The position numbers and the translations under genes were made by a program. A stretch of 64,000 nucleotides of DNA from Streptomyces sp. CB02056 (lineage in GTDB: Bacteria > Actinomycetota > Actinomycetes > Streptomycetales > Streptomycetaceae), in NCBI RefSeq assembly GCF_001905545.1, contig NZ_LIPD01000005.1:289267-353266 (forward strand), given 5' to 3'. This document shows positions 18,461-26,129 of this stretch, in pieces (positions within the stretch are counted from its first letter, which is position 1; the number at the start of each line of letters is the position of its first letter). The notes under the pieces are model-generated. The model saw only the letters and a program-made list of their open reading frames with translations. It did not search any database and had not been told where the DNA came from.

Positions 18461-19026
18461 GCGGGGCTCCCTGTGGACGTGGTGCCCGGGTGGGGTTCGG
18501 CCAGCTGCCGCCGGTACGAGAAGTCGGAGAACCGCCACAGGCCGTCGGCGTCCGGGTCCATGAACCCCATCGCCGTGAGACCGGGGTGGCCCGCCGCGAT
18601 CGCGTCCGCGGTGTGCAGGTGGGCGGCGGTGTCGTAGGCCATGTTGCTGAACAGCGCCAGCAGGACCCACAGTTCGCGCTCCGGGTGGTCCGGGCCGGTC
18701 AGCGTCCGCACCAGGCCGGTCCGGTCCGCGAACGGAAGGGCGACGAACGGCGGCACCGCGTCGTCGAGCGGCAGGCCGTGCTCCTCCGCGTAGGCGCGGG
18801 CGTGGCGGTTGAGCGCCTGCTCGTAGTCGTCCAGGGCGTTCGAGAGCCCGGTCGCGGGCGTCTCCAGCAGTTCGATGGCGCCTGCCTGCACCGCGCCGCC
18901 TCCGGTCGAGGCGCCGGCCACGGCCTGGTCGTCGGGGGAGCGCTTCTCCCCCGGGACGATCGTGTCCGCGAACGCCTCGAGCGTCATGGTGCGGTAATCC
19001 TGCTGATCTGGGATACGCGAGCCCAC
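18457..19026 (-). CDS. DUF5987/gluconate dehydrogenase subunit 3-like partner of the GMC enzyme
   Basis: A protein of about 189 residues with the pattern of small subunits of gluconate 2-dehydrogenase: TLEAFADTIVPGEKRSPDD near the N-terminus, then a helical body ending FMDPDADGLWRFSDFSYRRQL. I see no Tat signal, unlike exported relatives. GTG 19026 has GAGGAG six bases upstream, better than the ATG at 19032, which abuts GAGGAG; ATG 18987 is also possible. Its stop overlaps the GMC start (ATGA), strongly suggesting a heterodimer. It is the first gene of a three-gene unit transcribed away from araC. Confidence 0.75.
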   Translation of the reverse strand: MGSRIPDQQDYRTMTLEAFADTIVPGEKRSPDDQAVAGASTGGGAVQAGAIELLETPATGLSNALDDYEQALNRHARAYAEEHGLPLDDAVPPFVALPFADRTGLVRTLTGPDHPERELWVLLALFSNMAYDTAAHLHTADAIAAGHPGLTAMGFMDPDADGLWRFSDFSYRRQLAEPHPGTTSTGSPA

Positions 19027-19285
19027 CGGCATCTCCTCAGGTGGTCGTCGAAAAAACGGGCCCGACGCACCGGCCGACCCCGATTCGCATACGCGACTTT
19101 GGCATCGTCCGGGCAATACCTCCACCTCCGCATCTCCTGCGTTGCTGAGGAGCGTTGATCGGCTTCGGCGGCCTCAACCCGGCGGCCGCGCGGCGGCGTT
19201 GACCCGTGAGCGCACCATCCCCCACCGCGGGTCGGCAGTGGTGCGCACCCGATCCCGCCCGTTCCGGCAATCGCCCTTGACAATC

Positions 19286-19305
19286 GGGTTCAAACATACG
19301 AACCC
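19286..19305. promoter_or_regulatory. Inverted repeat GGGTTC-N8-GAACCC
   Basis: Perfect 6-bp arms around AAACATAC. It overlaps the downstream side of a TTGACA hexamer. It may be an operator for a regulator acting on araC or the GMC operon. Confidence 0.4.
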
Positions 19306-19378
19306 CCCCGGCATCCCAACTTTCAGACATGCCAACGGAATGTGCCAACGCGCCATTGCACTTGTCATGCACCAACTG

Positions 19379-19398
19379 ATAACGTCGTCTCTCGTTAT
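19379..19398. promoter_or_regulatory. Inverted repeat ATAACG-N8-CGTTAT
   Basis: Perfect 6-bp arms identical to those in the pksE promoter (15549-15594) but with an 8-nt spacer instead of 1 nt. It lies 168 nt before the araC start. The shared hexamer links the two promoters to one regulator. Confidence 0.5.
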
Positions 19399-19565
19399 GG
19401 CGGCGGCCCCCTTTCGTCCTCCCCTTTCCGGCGGGGGACGCCTTCGCATGCCATGGCCTCTCTGACCGCCGGCCCGGAAACCACGGCCGCGACTTTCGTA
19501 CCCGACCATCGCACGGGCGGAATTTCTGTTCATTCGCATGTACAGCAGAGAACCTGGAGTCGATC

Positions 19566-20357
19566 ATGAAATCTGCCATCGAGCAAGCCGTGACCCGGGC
19601 CATCGAGACCATGCACGAGAACATCGGCGAGCTGCTGACCATAGACGATATGGCGCAGGCGGCCATGTACAGCAAATTCCATTTCTCCCGTGAGTTCCAA
19701 CGGATGACCGGGGTCTCGCCACGGCGATTCCTCTCCGCCATACGCCTGGAGACCGCGAAACGCCTCCTCATCGAGACGACGTTCACCGTGACGGAGATCA
19801 GCCACCGGGTCGGGTACAACAGCGTCGGCACGTTCAGCTCCCGGTTCACCAGCAGCGTCGGCGCCTCCCCCACGATGTTCCGTCAGCTCCGGGGCTTCAC
19901 TCCCCGGATCGAGGTCGACTTACACGGCCGGGGCCGCGGCGCGGAACTCTCGACGTTCCGGGGCGAGATCCGGGCCTCGGTCGCGGGGGACCTCGGCCGG
20001 GTGTTCGTCGGACTCTTCCCGACCCGGATCCCGGAGGGACGGCCGGCCGCCTGTTGCGTCCTCCCCCGCCCCGGGGCCTTCCTGCTCGACCGGGTGCCGA
20101 GCGGCACCTGGTACCTGCTGGCGCACTCCGTCCCCGTCTCCTTCGACGAGGTGCTGACCGGCGACGGCGAGGTCTCGGTGGGATCGGTCGGACCGATCGA
20201 GGTGCGGCCGGACGTGCCGCTGCTGCCGATGGAACTGCGGCTGCGCCCGATCCGGGCCCTGGACCCACCGGTCCTGCTGGCGCTGCTGGACGTACGGTCG
20301 ACGGCGTTCAACGAGCTGTCCCAGGTCGCCGAGGCCCCCCGGGCCGACAGCGCCTGA
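19566..20357 (+). CDS. AraC-family regulator with a TTA codon, probable cluster regulator
   Basis: A 263-residue protein with an N-terminal AraC/XylS DNA-binding domain (about 1-105): two helix-turn-helix units, IGELLTIDDMAQAAMYSKFH then FTVTEISHRVGYNSVGTFSS, and the closing FTSSVGASPTMFR signature. The remaining 150 residues are not recognised and may sense a ligand. The domain order is the reverse of most AraC proteins. Codon 119 is TTA (19920-19922), the only TTA codon I found in any gene here, so translation should need the developmental bldA tRNA. GGAG-TCGATC precedes the ATG. It lies divergent from the GMC operon, inside the enediyne cluster. Confidence 0.85.
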   Translation: MKSAIEQAVTRAIETMHENIGELLTIDDMAQAAMYSKFHFSREFQRMTGVSPRRFLSAIRLETAKRLLIETTFTVTEISHRVGYNSVGTFSSRFTSSVGASPTMFRQLRGFTPRIEVDLHGRGRGAELSTFRGEIRASVAGDLGRVFVGLFPTRIPEGRPAACCVLPRPGAFLLDRVPSGTWYLLAHSVPVSFDEVLTGDGEVSVGSVGPIEVRPDVPLLPMELRLRPIRALDPPVLLALLDVRSTAFNELSQVAEAPRADSA

Positions 20358-20433
20358 GCCGCCGCCGGCCCCGGCCCGGACAGTACAGGCGAGGACAGGA
20401 CAGTGAAGGCCCGACAGGACGGCGAGGTCCTTA

Positions 20434-20480
20434 CGGCCCGGATCCCCCCGCGGAGGTCCTCTGCGGGGGGATCCGGGCCG
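20434..20480. terminator. Bidirectional terminator between araC and a P450 gene
   Basis: CGGCCCGGATCCCCCCGC at 20434-20451 pairs perfectly over 18 bp with 20463-20480. The two genes converge here, so it can end transcription from both sides. Confidence 0.85.
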
Positions 20481-20496
20481 CGACGGAGGGTGTGCC

Positions 20497-21855
20497 TCAG
20501 CCGGCCGGGTGCACGGTCATCGGCAGGCCGCCCGCCACCCGCAGCGACAGCATCGGCTCGGGCGTCACCCGGTGGCCGGGCACCTTGACCAGCCGGAGGT
20601 CCCGGGCCACCACGGCGATCGTGAAGACGGCCTCCAGCAGCCCGAGGTGGTTGCCGACGCAGAAGCGCGGCCCCGCCCCGAACGGGATGTAGGCGTAGCG
20701 CGGCCGGTCCGTGGCCCGGTCCGGGTCGAAGCGCTCCGGGTCGAACTGCTCTGGCGCGTCCCAGAAGTGGGGGTGGCGGTGCAGGGTGTACGGGCAGATC
20801 AGGACGTCGGCGCCGGCCGGCACGTGGTAGCCGCCCACCTCGTCGTCCGCCTGCGCCTGCCGCGGGAGGATCCACACCGGCGGGTAGAGCCGCATGACCT
20901 CGTCCACCACCCTGGAGGTGTACCGGAGGCGGTGCAGGTCCTCGAACTCGGGCAGCCGGTCGCCGAGCACCTCGACGGCCTCGGCGTGCAGCCGCTCCCG
21001 CACCTCGGGGTGCCGGTCGATCAGGTGGAAGGTCCAGCCGAGGGTGCTCGCCGTGGTCTCGTGGCCGGCGAGCAGCAGGGTGACCAGTTCGTCGCGCATC
21101 CGCTGCCGGCCGACCCGCGGGTCGGGCTCCTCCGCGGTGGCCGTGATCAGCCGGGACAGCGCGTCGTCGCCCGTGCTCCGCCCGCCGTCGCGGGCGGTCC
21201 GGTCCGCGACCAGCCGGTCGACCACCCGCTGCAGGTCCTGCCGGGCCCGCCGGAAGCGCAGCTGCTTGGCGAGCGGCACCCAGGCGGGCACCGCGCCCAT
21301 GGTGACCATGTCGAACATCGCCTGGTCCTGCACGGCCTCGAAGTCGTGGCCGACCGCCTCGAAGGCGCCGAGGTCGACGTCCAGCAACGTGCGGCCGAGC
21401 ACCCCGAGGGTGAGCGCCGTCACCTCGTGGACCACGTCGACGGGCCCGCCGCCCTCGTGCGCCCGCAGCCGGCCGACCAGCTTGACCGCCTCCTCCGCGA
21501 CGACCCCGGCCTGCCGGGCGATCCGCTTGTGCTGGAAGGCGGGCTGGATCTGCCGGCGCTGCTTGCGCCAGAGCTCGCCCTCGCTGGTCAACAGGCCGTT
21601 GCCGAGGGCCCGTCGGGCCTGCACCAGGCCGATTCCCTTGTGGTAGTTGGCCGCGTTGTCCGCGAGCACGTGCTTGGCGTGCTCGGGGTGGTTGAAGAAG
21701 TAGAGCGTCTTGGGGCCGATGGAGATCCGGACCGCGTCGCCGTACTCCCGCGCGGCGGAGCGCATCAGCTCCAGCCGGTCCCCCACCAGCCTGCGCAGCA
21801 GGACCGGGGCGGCCCGGCGCGGCGGTCCTGGCGGCACCCGGCGGGTCGCGGGCAC
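20497..21855 (-). CDS. Cytochrome P450, canonical type, in the DUF1702 operon
   Basis: A 452-residue P450 of the longer class resembling fatty-acid and sterol hydroxylases. All landmarks are standard: WRKQRRQIQPAFQ (helix C), I-helix LLAGHETTAST, K-helix ExxR in VDEVMRLYPP, PERF-type motif PEQFDPERFDPDR, and heme loop PFGAGPRFCVGNHLG. The start is GTG 21855, two bases after the stop of the DUF1702 gene; no ATG gives a sensible N-terminus. Tight linkage to two DUF1702 genes suggests it oxidises an early enediyne core intermediate. Redox partner genes are absent, so it must use general ferredoxins. Confidence 0.88.
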   Translation of the reverse strand: MPATRRVPPGPPRRAAPVLLRRLVGDRLELMRSAAREYGDAVRISIGPKTLYFFNHPEHAKHVLADNAANYHKGIGLVQARRALGNGLLTSEGELWRKQRRQIQPAFQHKRIARQAGVVAEEAVKLVGRLRAHEGGGPVDVVHEVTALTLGVLGRTLLDVDLGAFEAVGHDFEAVQDQAMFDMVTMGAVPAWVPLAKQLRFRRARQDLQRVVDRLVADRTARDGGRSTGDDALSRLITATAEEPDPRVGRQRMRDELVTLLLAGHETTASTLGWTFHLIDRHPEVRERLHAEAVEVLGDRLPEFEDLHRLRYTSRVVDEVMRLYPPVWILPRQAQADDEVGGYHVPAGADVLICPYTLHRHPHFWDAPEQFDPERFDPDRATDRPRYAYIPFGAGPRFCVGNHLGLLEAVFTIAVVARDLRLVKVPGHRVTPEPMLSLRVAGGLPMTVHPAG

Positions 21856-21857
21856 GG

Positions 21858-22832
21858 CTAGCACCCCCCGTCGTTCGCCAGGCGGTCGGCGACGGCCCGG
21901 CGCCACACCTCGTACGCGGGCAGCGCGCCCGGCACCGGCCCGGCCGGCCGGATGTCCCGGGTGACCCTGGCCGCCTCCTCCGGTCCCATGCCGCAGAGGA
22001 CCCGGGTGGCCAGTTCCGTGTGCGGGACCAGCAGGCCGGCCCGCAGCCGGGCCTCGGCCGCGAACGCGCTGCCCTGCGCGACGATGGCCCGGTGCGGTCC
22101 GGCCCGGTCCCGGAACGCCCGCAGCTCCGCCTCGTCCGCGCCCCCGGCGTAGGTGGCCGCCAGTCCGGCCCCGCTGTAGAGGTCGGACCACCGGGACTCC
22201 GGGAACTTCTCGATCATGGTCGCGACCAGGTCCGCGTCGGTGCCGCCGACGAACCACAGGGCCCGGCCGATGCCCTGGTCGATCGCGTGGCCGGCGTACG
22301 ACGGCGTGTCACCGGCCGGCCAGGGGAAGGCCGGCTCGCGGTACTGCTCGTGGACGTACCGGGCGGTACGGAAGTACGCCTGGTGGAACCCGTACCCGTC
22401 GAGCACGAGCCAGCGCAGCAGCGGGTCGAGCCCGTCGACGTCCGGCCAGCGGAACCTCGGCAGCCGGGCCATCGCCCAGCCGATCCCGACGTAGACCATG
22501 TAGACGTGGTCCGCGCCCCGCCCGGCGAGGAAGCGCCCCACCGAGCCGCGGCCGGACAGCGGCAGCCCGTCGAGCACGGCGAAGCCCATGCCGGCGCCCT
22601 CGTAGGCGAAGCCGCGGAACGGGGCCGGAACGCCCTCCAGGCGGAGCTCCGCCGCCGCCGGGTCCCGGGCCTCCATCGCGTACGCGTAGCCCTCCAGGAA
22701 CCGCCCGCCGACCGACTCCAGCAGGTGCTGGGCGTCCGGTGACTTCCGGTGGAAGCCGCGCTTCTCCAGTAGGGTCTCCGAGGTGCTCGGGGTGAGAACG
22801 CGTCGTCGGAGCGTTCGCCATGCACTGGGCAC
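21858..22832 (-). CDS. unbL: DUF1702 enediyne core protein (UnbL type), first copy
   Basis: A 324-residue member of DUF1702, one of the families conserved across enediyne clusters and needed to turn the polyene into the core; its chemistry is unknown. Recognised stretches are FRGFAYEGAGMGFAVLDGLP (95-114), YVGIGWAMARLP, DQGIGRALWFVGG and SGAGLAATYAGGA. It starts at GTG 22832 with GAGGAG six bases upstream; the nearby ATG in another frame is out of register. It lies between a second DUF1702 gene (88-nt gap) and a P450 (2-nt gap). No membrane segment or cofactor motif is obvious. Confidence 0.9.
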   Translation of the reverse strand: MPSAWRTLRRRVLTPSTSETLLEKRGFHRKSPDAQHLLESVGGRFLEGYAYAMEARDPAAAELRLEGVPAPFRGFAYEGAGMGFAVLDGLPLSGRGSVGRFLAGRGADHVYMVYVGIGWAMARLPRFRWPDVDGLDPLLRWLVLDGYGFHQAYFRTARYVHEQYREPAFPWPAGDTPSYAGHAIDQGIGRALWFVGGTDADLVATMIEKFPESRWSDLYSGAGLAATYAGGADEAELRAFRDRAGPHRAIVAQGSAFAAEARLRAGLLVPHTELATRVLCGMGPEEAARVTRDIRPAGPVPGALPAYEVWRRAVADRLANDGGC

Positions 22833-22920
22833 GCCATTCTCCTCTCAGGTCTTCCTCACGTCGGTGTGCTGCCACGCGGATGGTGCCCGGCCGGCTCCGG
22901 CGGGGCTTCTCCGCACCTGC

Positions 22921-23961
22921 TCAGTTCGCGGGGGCCGCCGCGGGCGGCCGGGGCCGGTCCGGCTGCCCGGCGGTGCGGAAGTGCGTCCGCACGTTGGCCC
23001 GCCACAGCTCGTACGCCGGCGGTCCGGCGGCGGCGCCCGGGGCTCGGCCGGCCGCGGCGGGCTCGTCCACCGCGCAGTCGTCGGCCAGCTTCGCGGCCCC
23101 GTCGACCGACAGGCCGGTCAGGGCCGTGGCGGCGGCCTCGCAGTGCGCGGGCACGAAGCCCGCGTACGCGCGCGCCTTCGCGGCGAACACCGACCCCTGG
23201 GCGAGCTCCGCCCGGTGCTCCCCCGCCTCCCCGCGCAGGACGGCCAGGCCGTCCGCCGTGGCGCCGCCGGCGAAGGTCGCGGCCAGTCCCACCCCGCTCC
23301 ACAGGTCGGCCCGCCGGTCGGCGCGGAACCTCCGCACCGCGACGGCCACCTGCTCCGGCACCCCGCCGTGGATGAACCACAGCGCCCGTCCGATGCCCTG
23401 GTCGACGGCCCGCCGGAAGTACTCCGGCGCGCCCTGCCACGGGTACGGCTTCACCTCGCGCTGCTCGTCCACCCAGCGCCGGGTGCCGAAGTAGGCGAGG
23501 TCGAAGCCGTACCCGTCGACCGCCAGCCAGCTCATCGTCGGGTGGTACGGCGTCCCGGCCAGGTCCGGCAGCACCTTGCGCCACAGCGGCCGCGGCAGGC
23601 GCGCCATGGCGAAGCCGATGCCGATGTACGCCAGGAAGATGTGCGGCTGCCCCGGCCCGGCCAGCAGGTCGCGGGTGCGGCTGCCCCGGCCCGTCGCGTC
23701 CAGGACGGTGAAGGCCATCGTGGCGCCCTCGTAGGCGAATCCGCGCTGCTCCGGGTCGACCAGGCGCAGCCGGCGCTCGACCTCCCACTGGTTGCGGGCG
23801 TCGATGCCCCACTCGAAGCCGCAGACCACCGCCTGGGGCACCGCCTCCAGGCGTTCGGTGGCGGCCGTGGGGGTCACCGGGAAGCCCCTTCCGGCGAAGG
23901 CCACCGAGGCCAGTGACGGTGTCAGCACCAGTCGGCGCAGTGATCCGAAGGTCGTCGGCAC
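22921..23961 (-). CDS. DUF1702 enediyne core protein, second copy
   Basis: A 346-residue paralogue of the adjacent DUF1702 protein, sharing RGFAYEGATMAFTVLD, YIGIGFAMARLP, DQGIGRALWF and GVGLAATFAGGA, with a longer proline/alanine-rich tail. Many enediyne clusters carry two such genes, and both are thought to be required in core maturation; the reaction is unknown. The start is GTG 23961 preceded by GGGAGGG; no in-frame ATG gives the family N-terminus (PTTFGSLRRLVLTPS). It is the first gene of a three-gene operon that ends at the hairpin at 20434-20480. Confidence 0.88.
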   Translation of the reverse strand: MPTTFGSLRRLVLTPSLASVAFAGRGFPVTPTAATERLEAVPQAVVCGFEWGIDARNQWEVERRLRLVDPEQRGFAYEGATMAFTVLDATGRGSRTRDLLAGPGQPHIFLAYIGIGFAMARLPRPLWRKVLPDLAGTPYHPTMSWLAVDGYGFDLAYFGTRRWVDEQREVKPYPWQGAPEYFRRAVDQGIGRALWFIHGGVPEQVAVAVRRFRADRRADLWSGVGLAATFAGGATADGLAVLRGEAGEHRAELAQGSVFAAKARAYAGFVPAHCEAAATALTGLSVDGAAKLADDCAVDEPAAAGRAPGAAAGPPAYELWRANVRTHFRTAGQPDRPRPPAAAPAN

Positions 23962-24279
23962 GATCCCTCCCAGCCCAGCGTCCTGAATGACGGCCCCTCC
24001 ATGCTCCGGGGGCGGCGGGGGCGGCCGCATCTCCGCGGTTGCGTTCTTTTCGGCCGGACGACCGTCGCTACCCGAACTCCCTTTCACCAAGCGGCCTTTC
24101 CTCACCTGAGGTTTCCTCGGCCAGGCCGTCGAAAGGCCTCGGAAACCGCGCCCGGGGGTGCCGCGGACCGTGTTGTCGAAATCCCCGGCGGCGCGGTGGA
24201 ATGGGGCCGTGCGGGAGCTGGTCCCCGGCGCCGTCGGGTCCGTTCCCCGTCCAGGCCGTCCCATCGAAGGAGTGCGCGC
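23962..24279. promoter_or_regulatory. Divergent intergenic region, no gene seen
   Basis: These 318 bp separate the DUF1702 operon from the plus-strand gene at 24280. ORFs crossing it look like chance frames. It should hold both promoters; I see no convincing -35/-10 pair or palindrome. Confidence 0.5.
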
Positions 24280-25011
24280 ATGAACACGCGTCACCAGCAG
24301 GACGAGGCCCCGCCCGAGCCGCTCTGGGACCGGGCGCCCGACTGGGTGGCCTACCGCCGGTCCCGGCGGAACATCACCGAACTGCTGCTCGCCGCCCGGC
24401 CCGGGGCGGCCGGCGTCCCGGTCCCCGCCTGTCCCGGGTGGACCGTCCTGGACCTGCTCGGCCACCTGGTCGAGGTCTGCCGGACGGTGGCCGCCGACGT
24501 GCCCGGCAACCTGTGGGAGGTGCCGCACGCCGAGTCCGGCACCGGCCTGGCCGGCCTGCTCGAGGAGTGGTCGCGGTTGGACGGCCCGGTGGAGCGGGTG
24601 CTCTCGGACACGCCGCAGCTGCGGCACACCATGATGATGATGGACGCGTTCACCCACGAGCTCGACCTGCGCGGCGCGCTCCGGGCGCCGGTGGTCGCGG
24701 ACCAGCCGTCGTACCCCTCGGCCCTGGACCTGGTCGTCCGGGGCTTCGCCAACTCGGTGCGCTCCCACGGGCTTCCGGCGCTGCGCATCCGGACGGCGGG
24801 CGCCGAGTGGCAGGCCGGTGACGGCGAGCCGGCCGCCGTCCTCCAGGGGCACCGCCACGACCTGCTCCGTTCGCTCACCGGCCGGCGGACGGTCGGGCAG
24901 GTCTCCGGCCTGGCCTGGAGCACCGCGCCGGAGGCCTGGCTGCCCGCGTTCACCTGGGGGCCGTTCCGGCCGCCGGAGCGGCCCGTGGAGGCCGCCGTCG
25001 CCGCGCGGTAG
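24280..25011 (+). CDS. Maleylpyruvate isomerase-like, mycothiol-dependent (DinB-fold) family protein
   Basis: A 243-residue protein of the actinobacterial TIGR03083/TIGR03086-like family. The N-terminal four-helix domain shows the hallmark VPACPGWTVLDLLGHLVEVC, with the metal-binding histidine in GHL, and later DAFTHELDLRGAL with further ligands. Members bind a divalent metal and many act with mycothiol. In an enediyne cluster it may process or detoxify an electrophilic intermediate, but that is inference. GGAG lies 10 nt before the ATG. It is divergent from the DUF1702 operon and converges on unbU with a strong terminator between. A related gene lies at 34519. Confidence 0.75.
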   Translation: MNTRHQQDEAPPEPLWDRAPDWVAYRRSRRNITELLLAARPGAAGVPVPACPGWTVLDLLGHLVEVCRTVAADVPGNLWEVPHAESGTGLAGLLEEWSRLDGPVERVLSDTPQLRHTMMMMDAFTHELDLRGALRAPVVADQPSYPSALDLVVRGFANSVRSHGLPALRIRTAGAEWQAGDGEPAAVLQGHRHDLLRSLTGRRTVGQVSGLAWSTAPEAWLPAFTWGPFRPPERPVEAAVAAR

Positions 25012-25030
25012 CGCCCGGACCGCGGAACGG

Positions 25031-25066
25031 CTCCGTGGCGCCGCCCGAGCGGGCGGCGCCACGGAG
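25031..25066. terminator. Bidirectional terminator between the isomerase-like gene and unbU
   Basis: CTCCGTGGCGCCGCCC (25031-25046) pairs perfectly with 25051-25066 around a GAGC tetraloop, a 16-bp GC-rich stem between convergent genes. Confidence 0.88.
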
Positions 25067-25115
25067 GGGTCACGGTGTCACGCGGCGGTCGTGGTGCGGC
25101 GGACCGGCCGCGGCC

Positions 25116-26129
25116 TCACGCCACGGCCGCCCCGACCTGGCTCTGCTGCGGCTGGACGGCCGTTCCGCCCCCGGACGCCCCGGCGGCGGCGTCCGCCCGC
25201 CGGGAGCGCTGGCGCAGGTGCACGACCCACCACCCGAGCCCGCGCAGGGCGCAGACCAGCGTGGTGGCGAAGAACAGGGTGTAGACGACGTTGAACACCA
25301 TCAGGATCGCGTACACGAAGGCGACCGAGCTGCCGAACACGAACTGGGCCCGGCCCTTCACCGGCGTCGTGCCCGGGTCGCTGATCATGTAGTTGGTGAA
25401 CAGCACGAAGGCGACACCCGTCATCGGGCCGAGCGCGGAGAACAGCGCGACGTCCCAGATCCAGTGCCGGAGGAACGCCTGGATGGCGAACGCGCCGAGC
25501 CAGCCGACGATCAGTGGGGTCCGCTTGGTGAGCAGCGCGTTGATCACGGTTCCCGCCGTGGCGATGATCAGCGGGATCATCACCCGGAAGAAGGTGTTCG
25601 CGTTCTCCGTGAACTCGTAGGGCGGCGCGATGCTGAACCACGAGCCGAAGCACACCAGCGACATCGTGATCCCGAAGTTGGACGGGTTCATGAAGTGCCG
25701 CATCCGGCCGGCGATCGGTGCCTGCAGGGCGTGCTTGCCGCCGACGCCGATGACCACGCCGAAGACGATCGGCAGCAGCTGGTTGTTGCCGTAGGTCAGC
25801 ATGTTGACCGCGAGCGCCGTGATGTGGGCCGGCAGCAGGAACTCGTACACGCCGCGGAACCCGTTCCCGCGGAAGCGGGGGGCGCGGCGCTGGGCCCAGG
25901 CGCTGATCAGCTCGAAGGCGATCTCGCAGGCGTAGGCGGTGAACACCGCGACGAACGGCCACAGCCAGGGCTGCTCGAAGCCGAGCAGGGTGTAGCCGAA
26001 GATGTTGAACACGCTGATCGAGAGGGCGAAGTTCCGCAGGGCGAGGTACCGGGGGTCCTTCGGCTTCGCGGGGGCGGCCGGTGCGGCCGCCGGGGCGCCG
26101 CCGGCTCGGGGTTGCACGCTCGCGCTCAT
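25116..26129 (-). CDS. unbU: UnbU enediyne membrane protein (NqrB/RnfD-like)
   Basis: A 337-residue polytopic membrane protein, one of the conserved enediyne cassette genes. After a proline/alanine-rich cytoplasmic start, roughly nine hydrophobic segments follow. HFMNPSNFGITMSL (near 157) and YMISDPGTTP (near 270) are the stretches that resemble NqrB/RnfD subunits of electron-transport complexes, where similar sites carry a covalent flavin. It may therefore move electrons or the product across the membrane; its role is unproven. The ATG overlaps the unbV stop by 4 nt (ATGA), so the two proteins are translationally coupled and probably work together. Confidence 0.9.
   Translation of the reverse strand: MSASVQPRAGGAPAAAPAAPAKPKDPRYLALRNFALSISVFNIFGYTLLGFEQPWLWPFVAVFTAYACEIAFELISAWAQRRAPRFRGNGFRGVYEFLLPAHITALAVNMLTYGNNQLLPIVFGVVIGVGGKHALQAPIAGRMRHFMNPSNFGITMSLVCFGSWFSIAPPYEFTENANTFFRVMIPLIIATAGTVINALLTKRTPLIVGWLGAFAIQAFLRHWIWDVALFSALGPMTGVAFVLFTNYMISDPGTTPVKGRAQFVFGSSVAFVYAILMVFNVVYTLFFATTLVCALRGLGWWVVHLRQRSRRADAAAGASGGGTAVQPQQSQVGAAVA

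Larger units (their letters stand above)
19027..19565. promoter_or_regulatory. Divergent control region between the GMC operon and araC
   Basis: This 539-bp gap holds no gene I can support; all ORFs crossing it look like chance frames. It is richer in A+T than neighbouring DNA. It contains two inverted repeats, GGGTTC-N8-GAACCC (19286-19305) and ATAACG-N8-CGTTAT (19379-19398), whose centres are 93 bp apart, plus a TTGACA at 19277-19282 with no good -10 at standard spacing. It must hold promoters for both directions. Confidence 0.65.

Noticed and set aside
19277..19300. TTGACA promoter for araC
   Set aside because: No acceptable -10 hexamer at 16-18 nt; the nearest TA-rich sequence is about 12 nt away. 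Kept only as part of the control region.
19037..19873. 278-codon minus-strand frame across the araC control region
   Set aside because: It overlaps the araC coding sequence antisense and the inverted repeats, and reads as random sequence.
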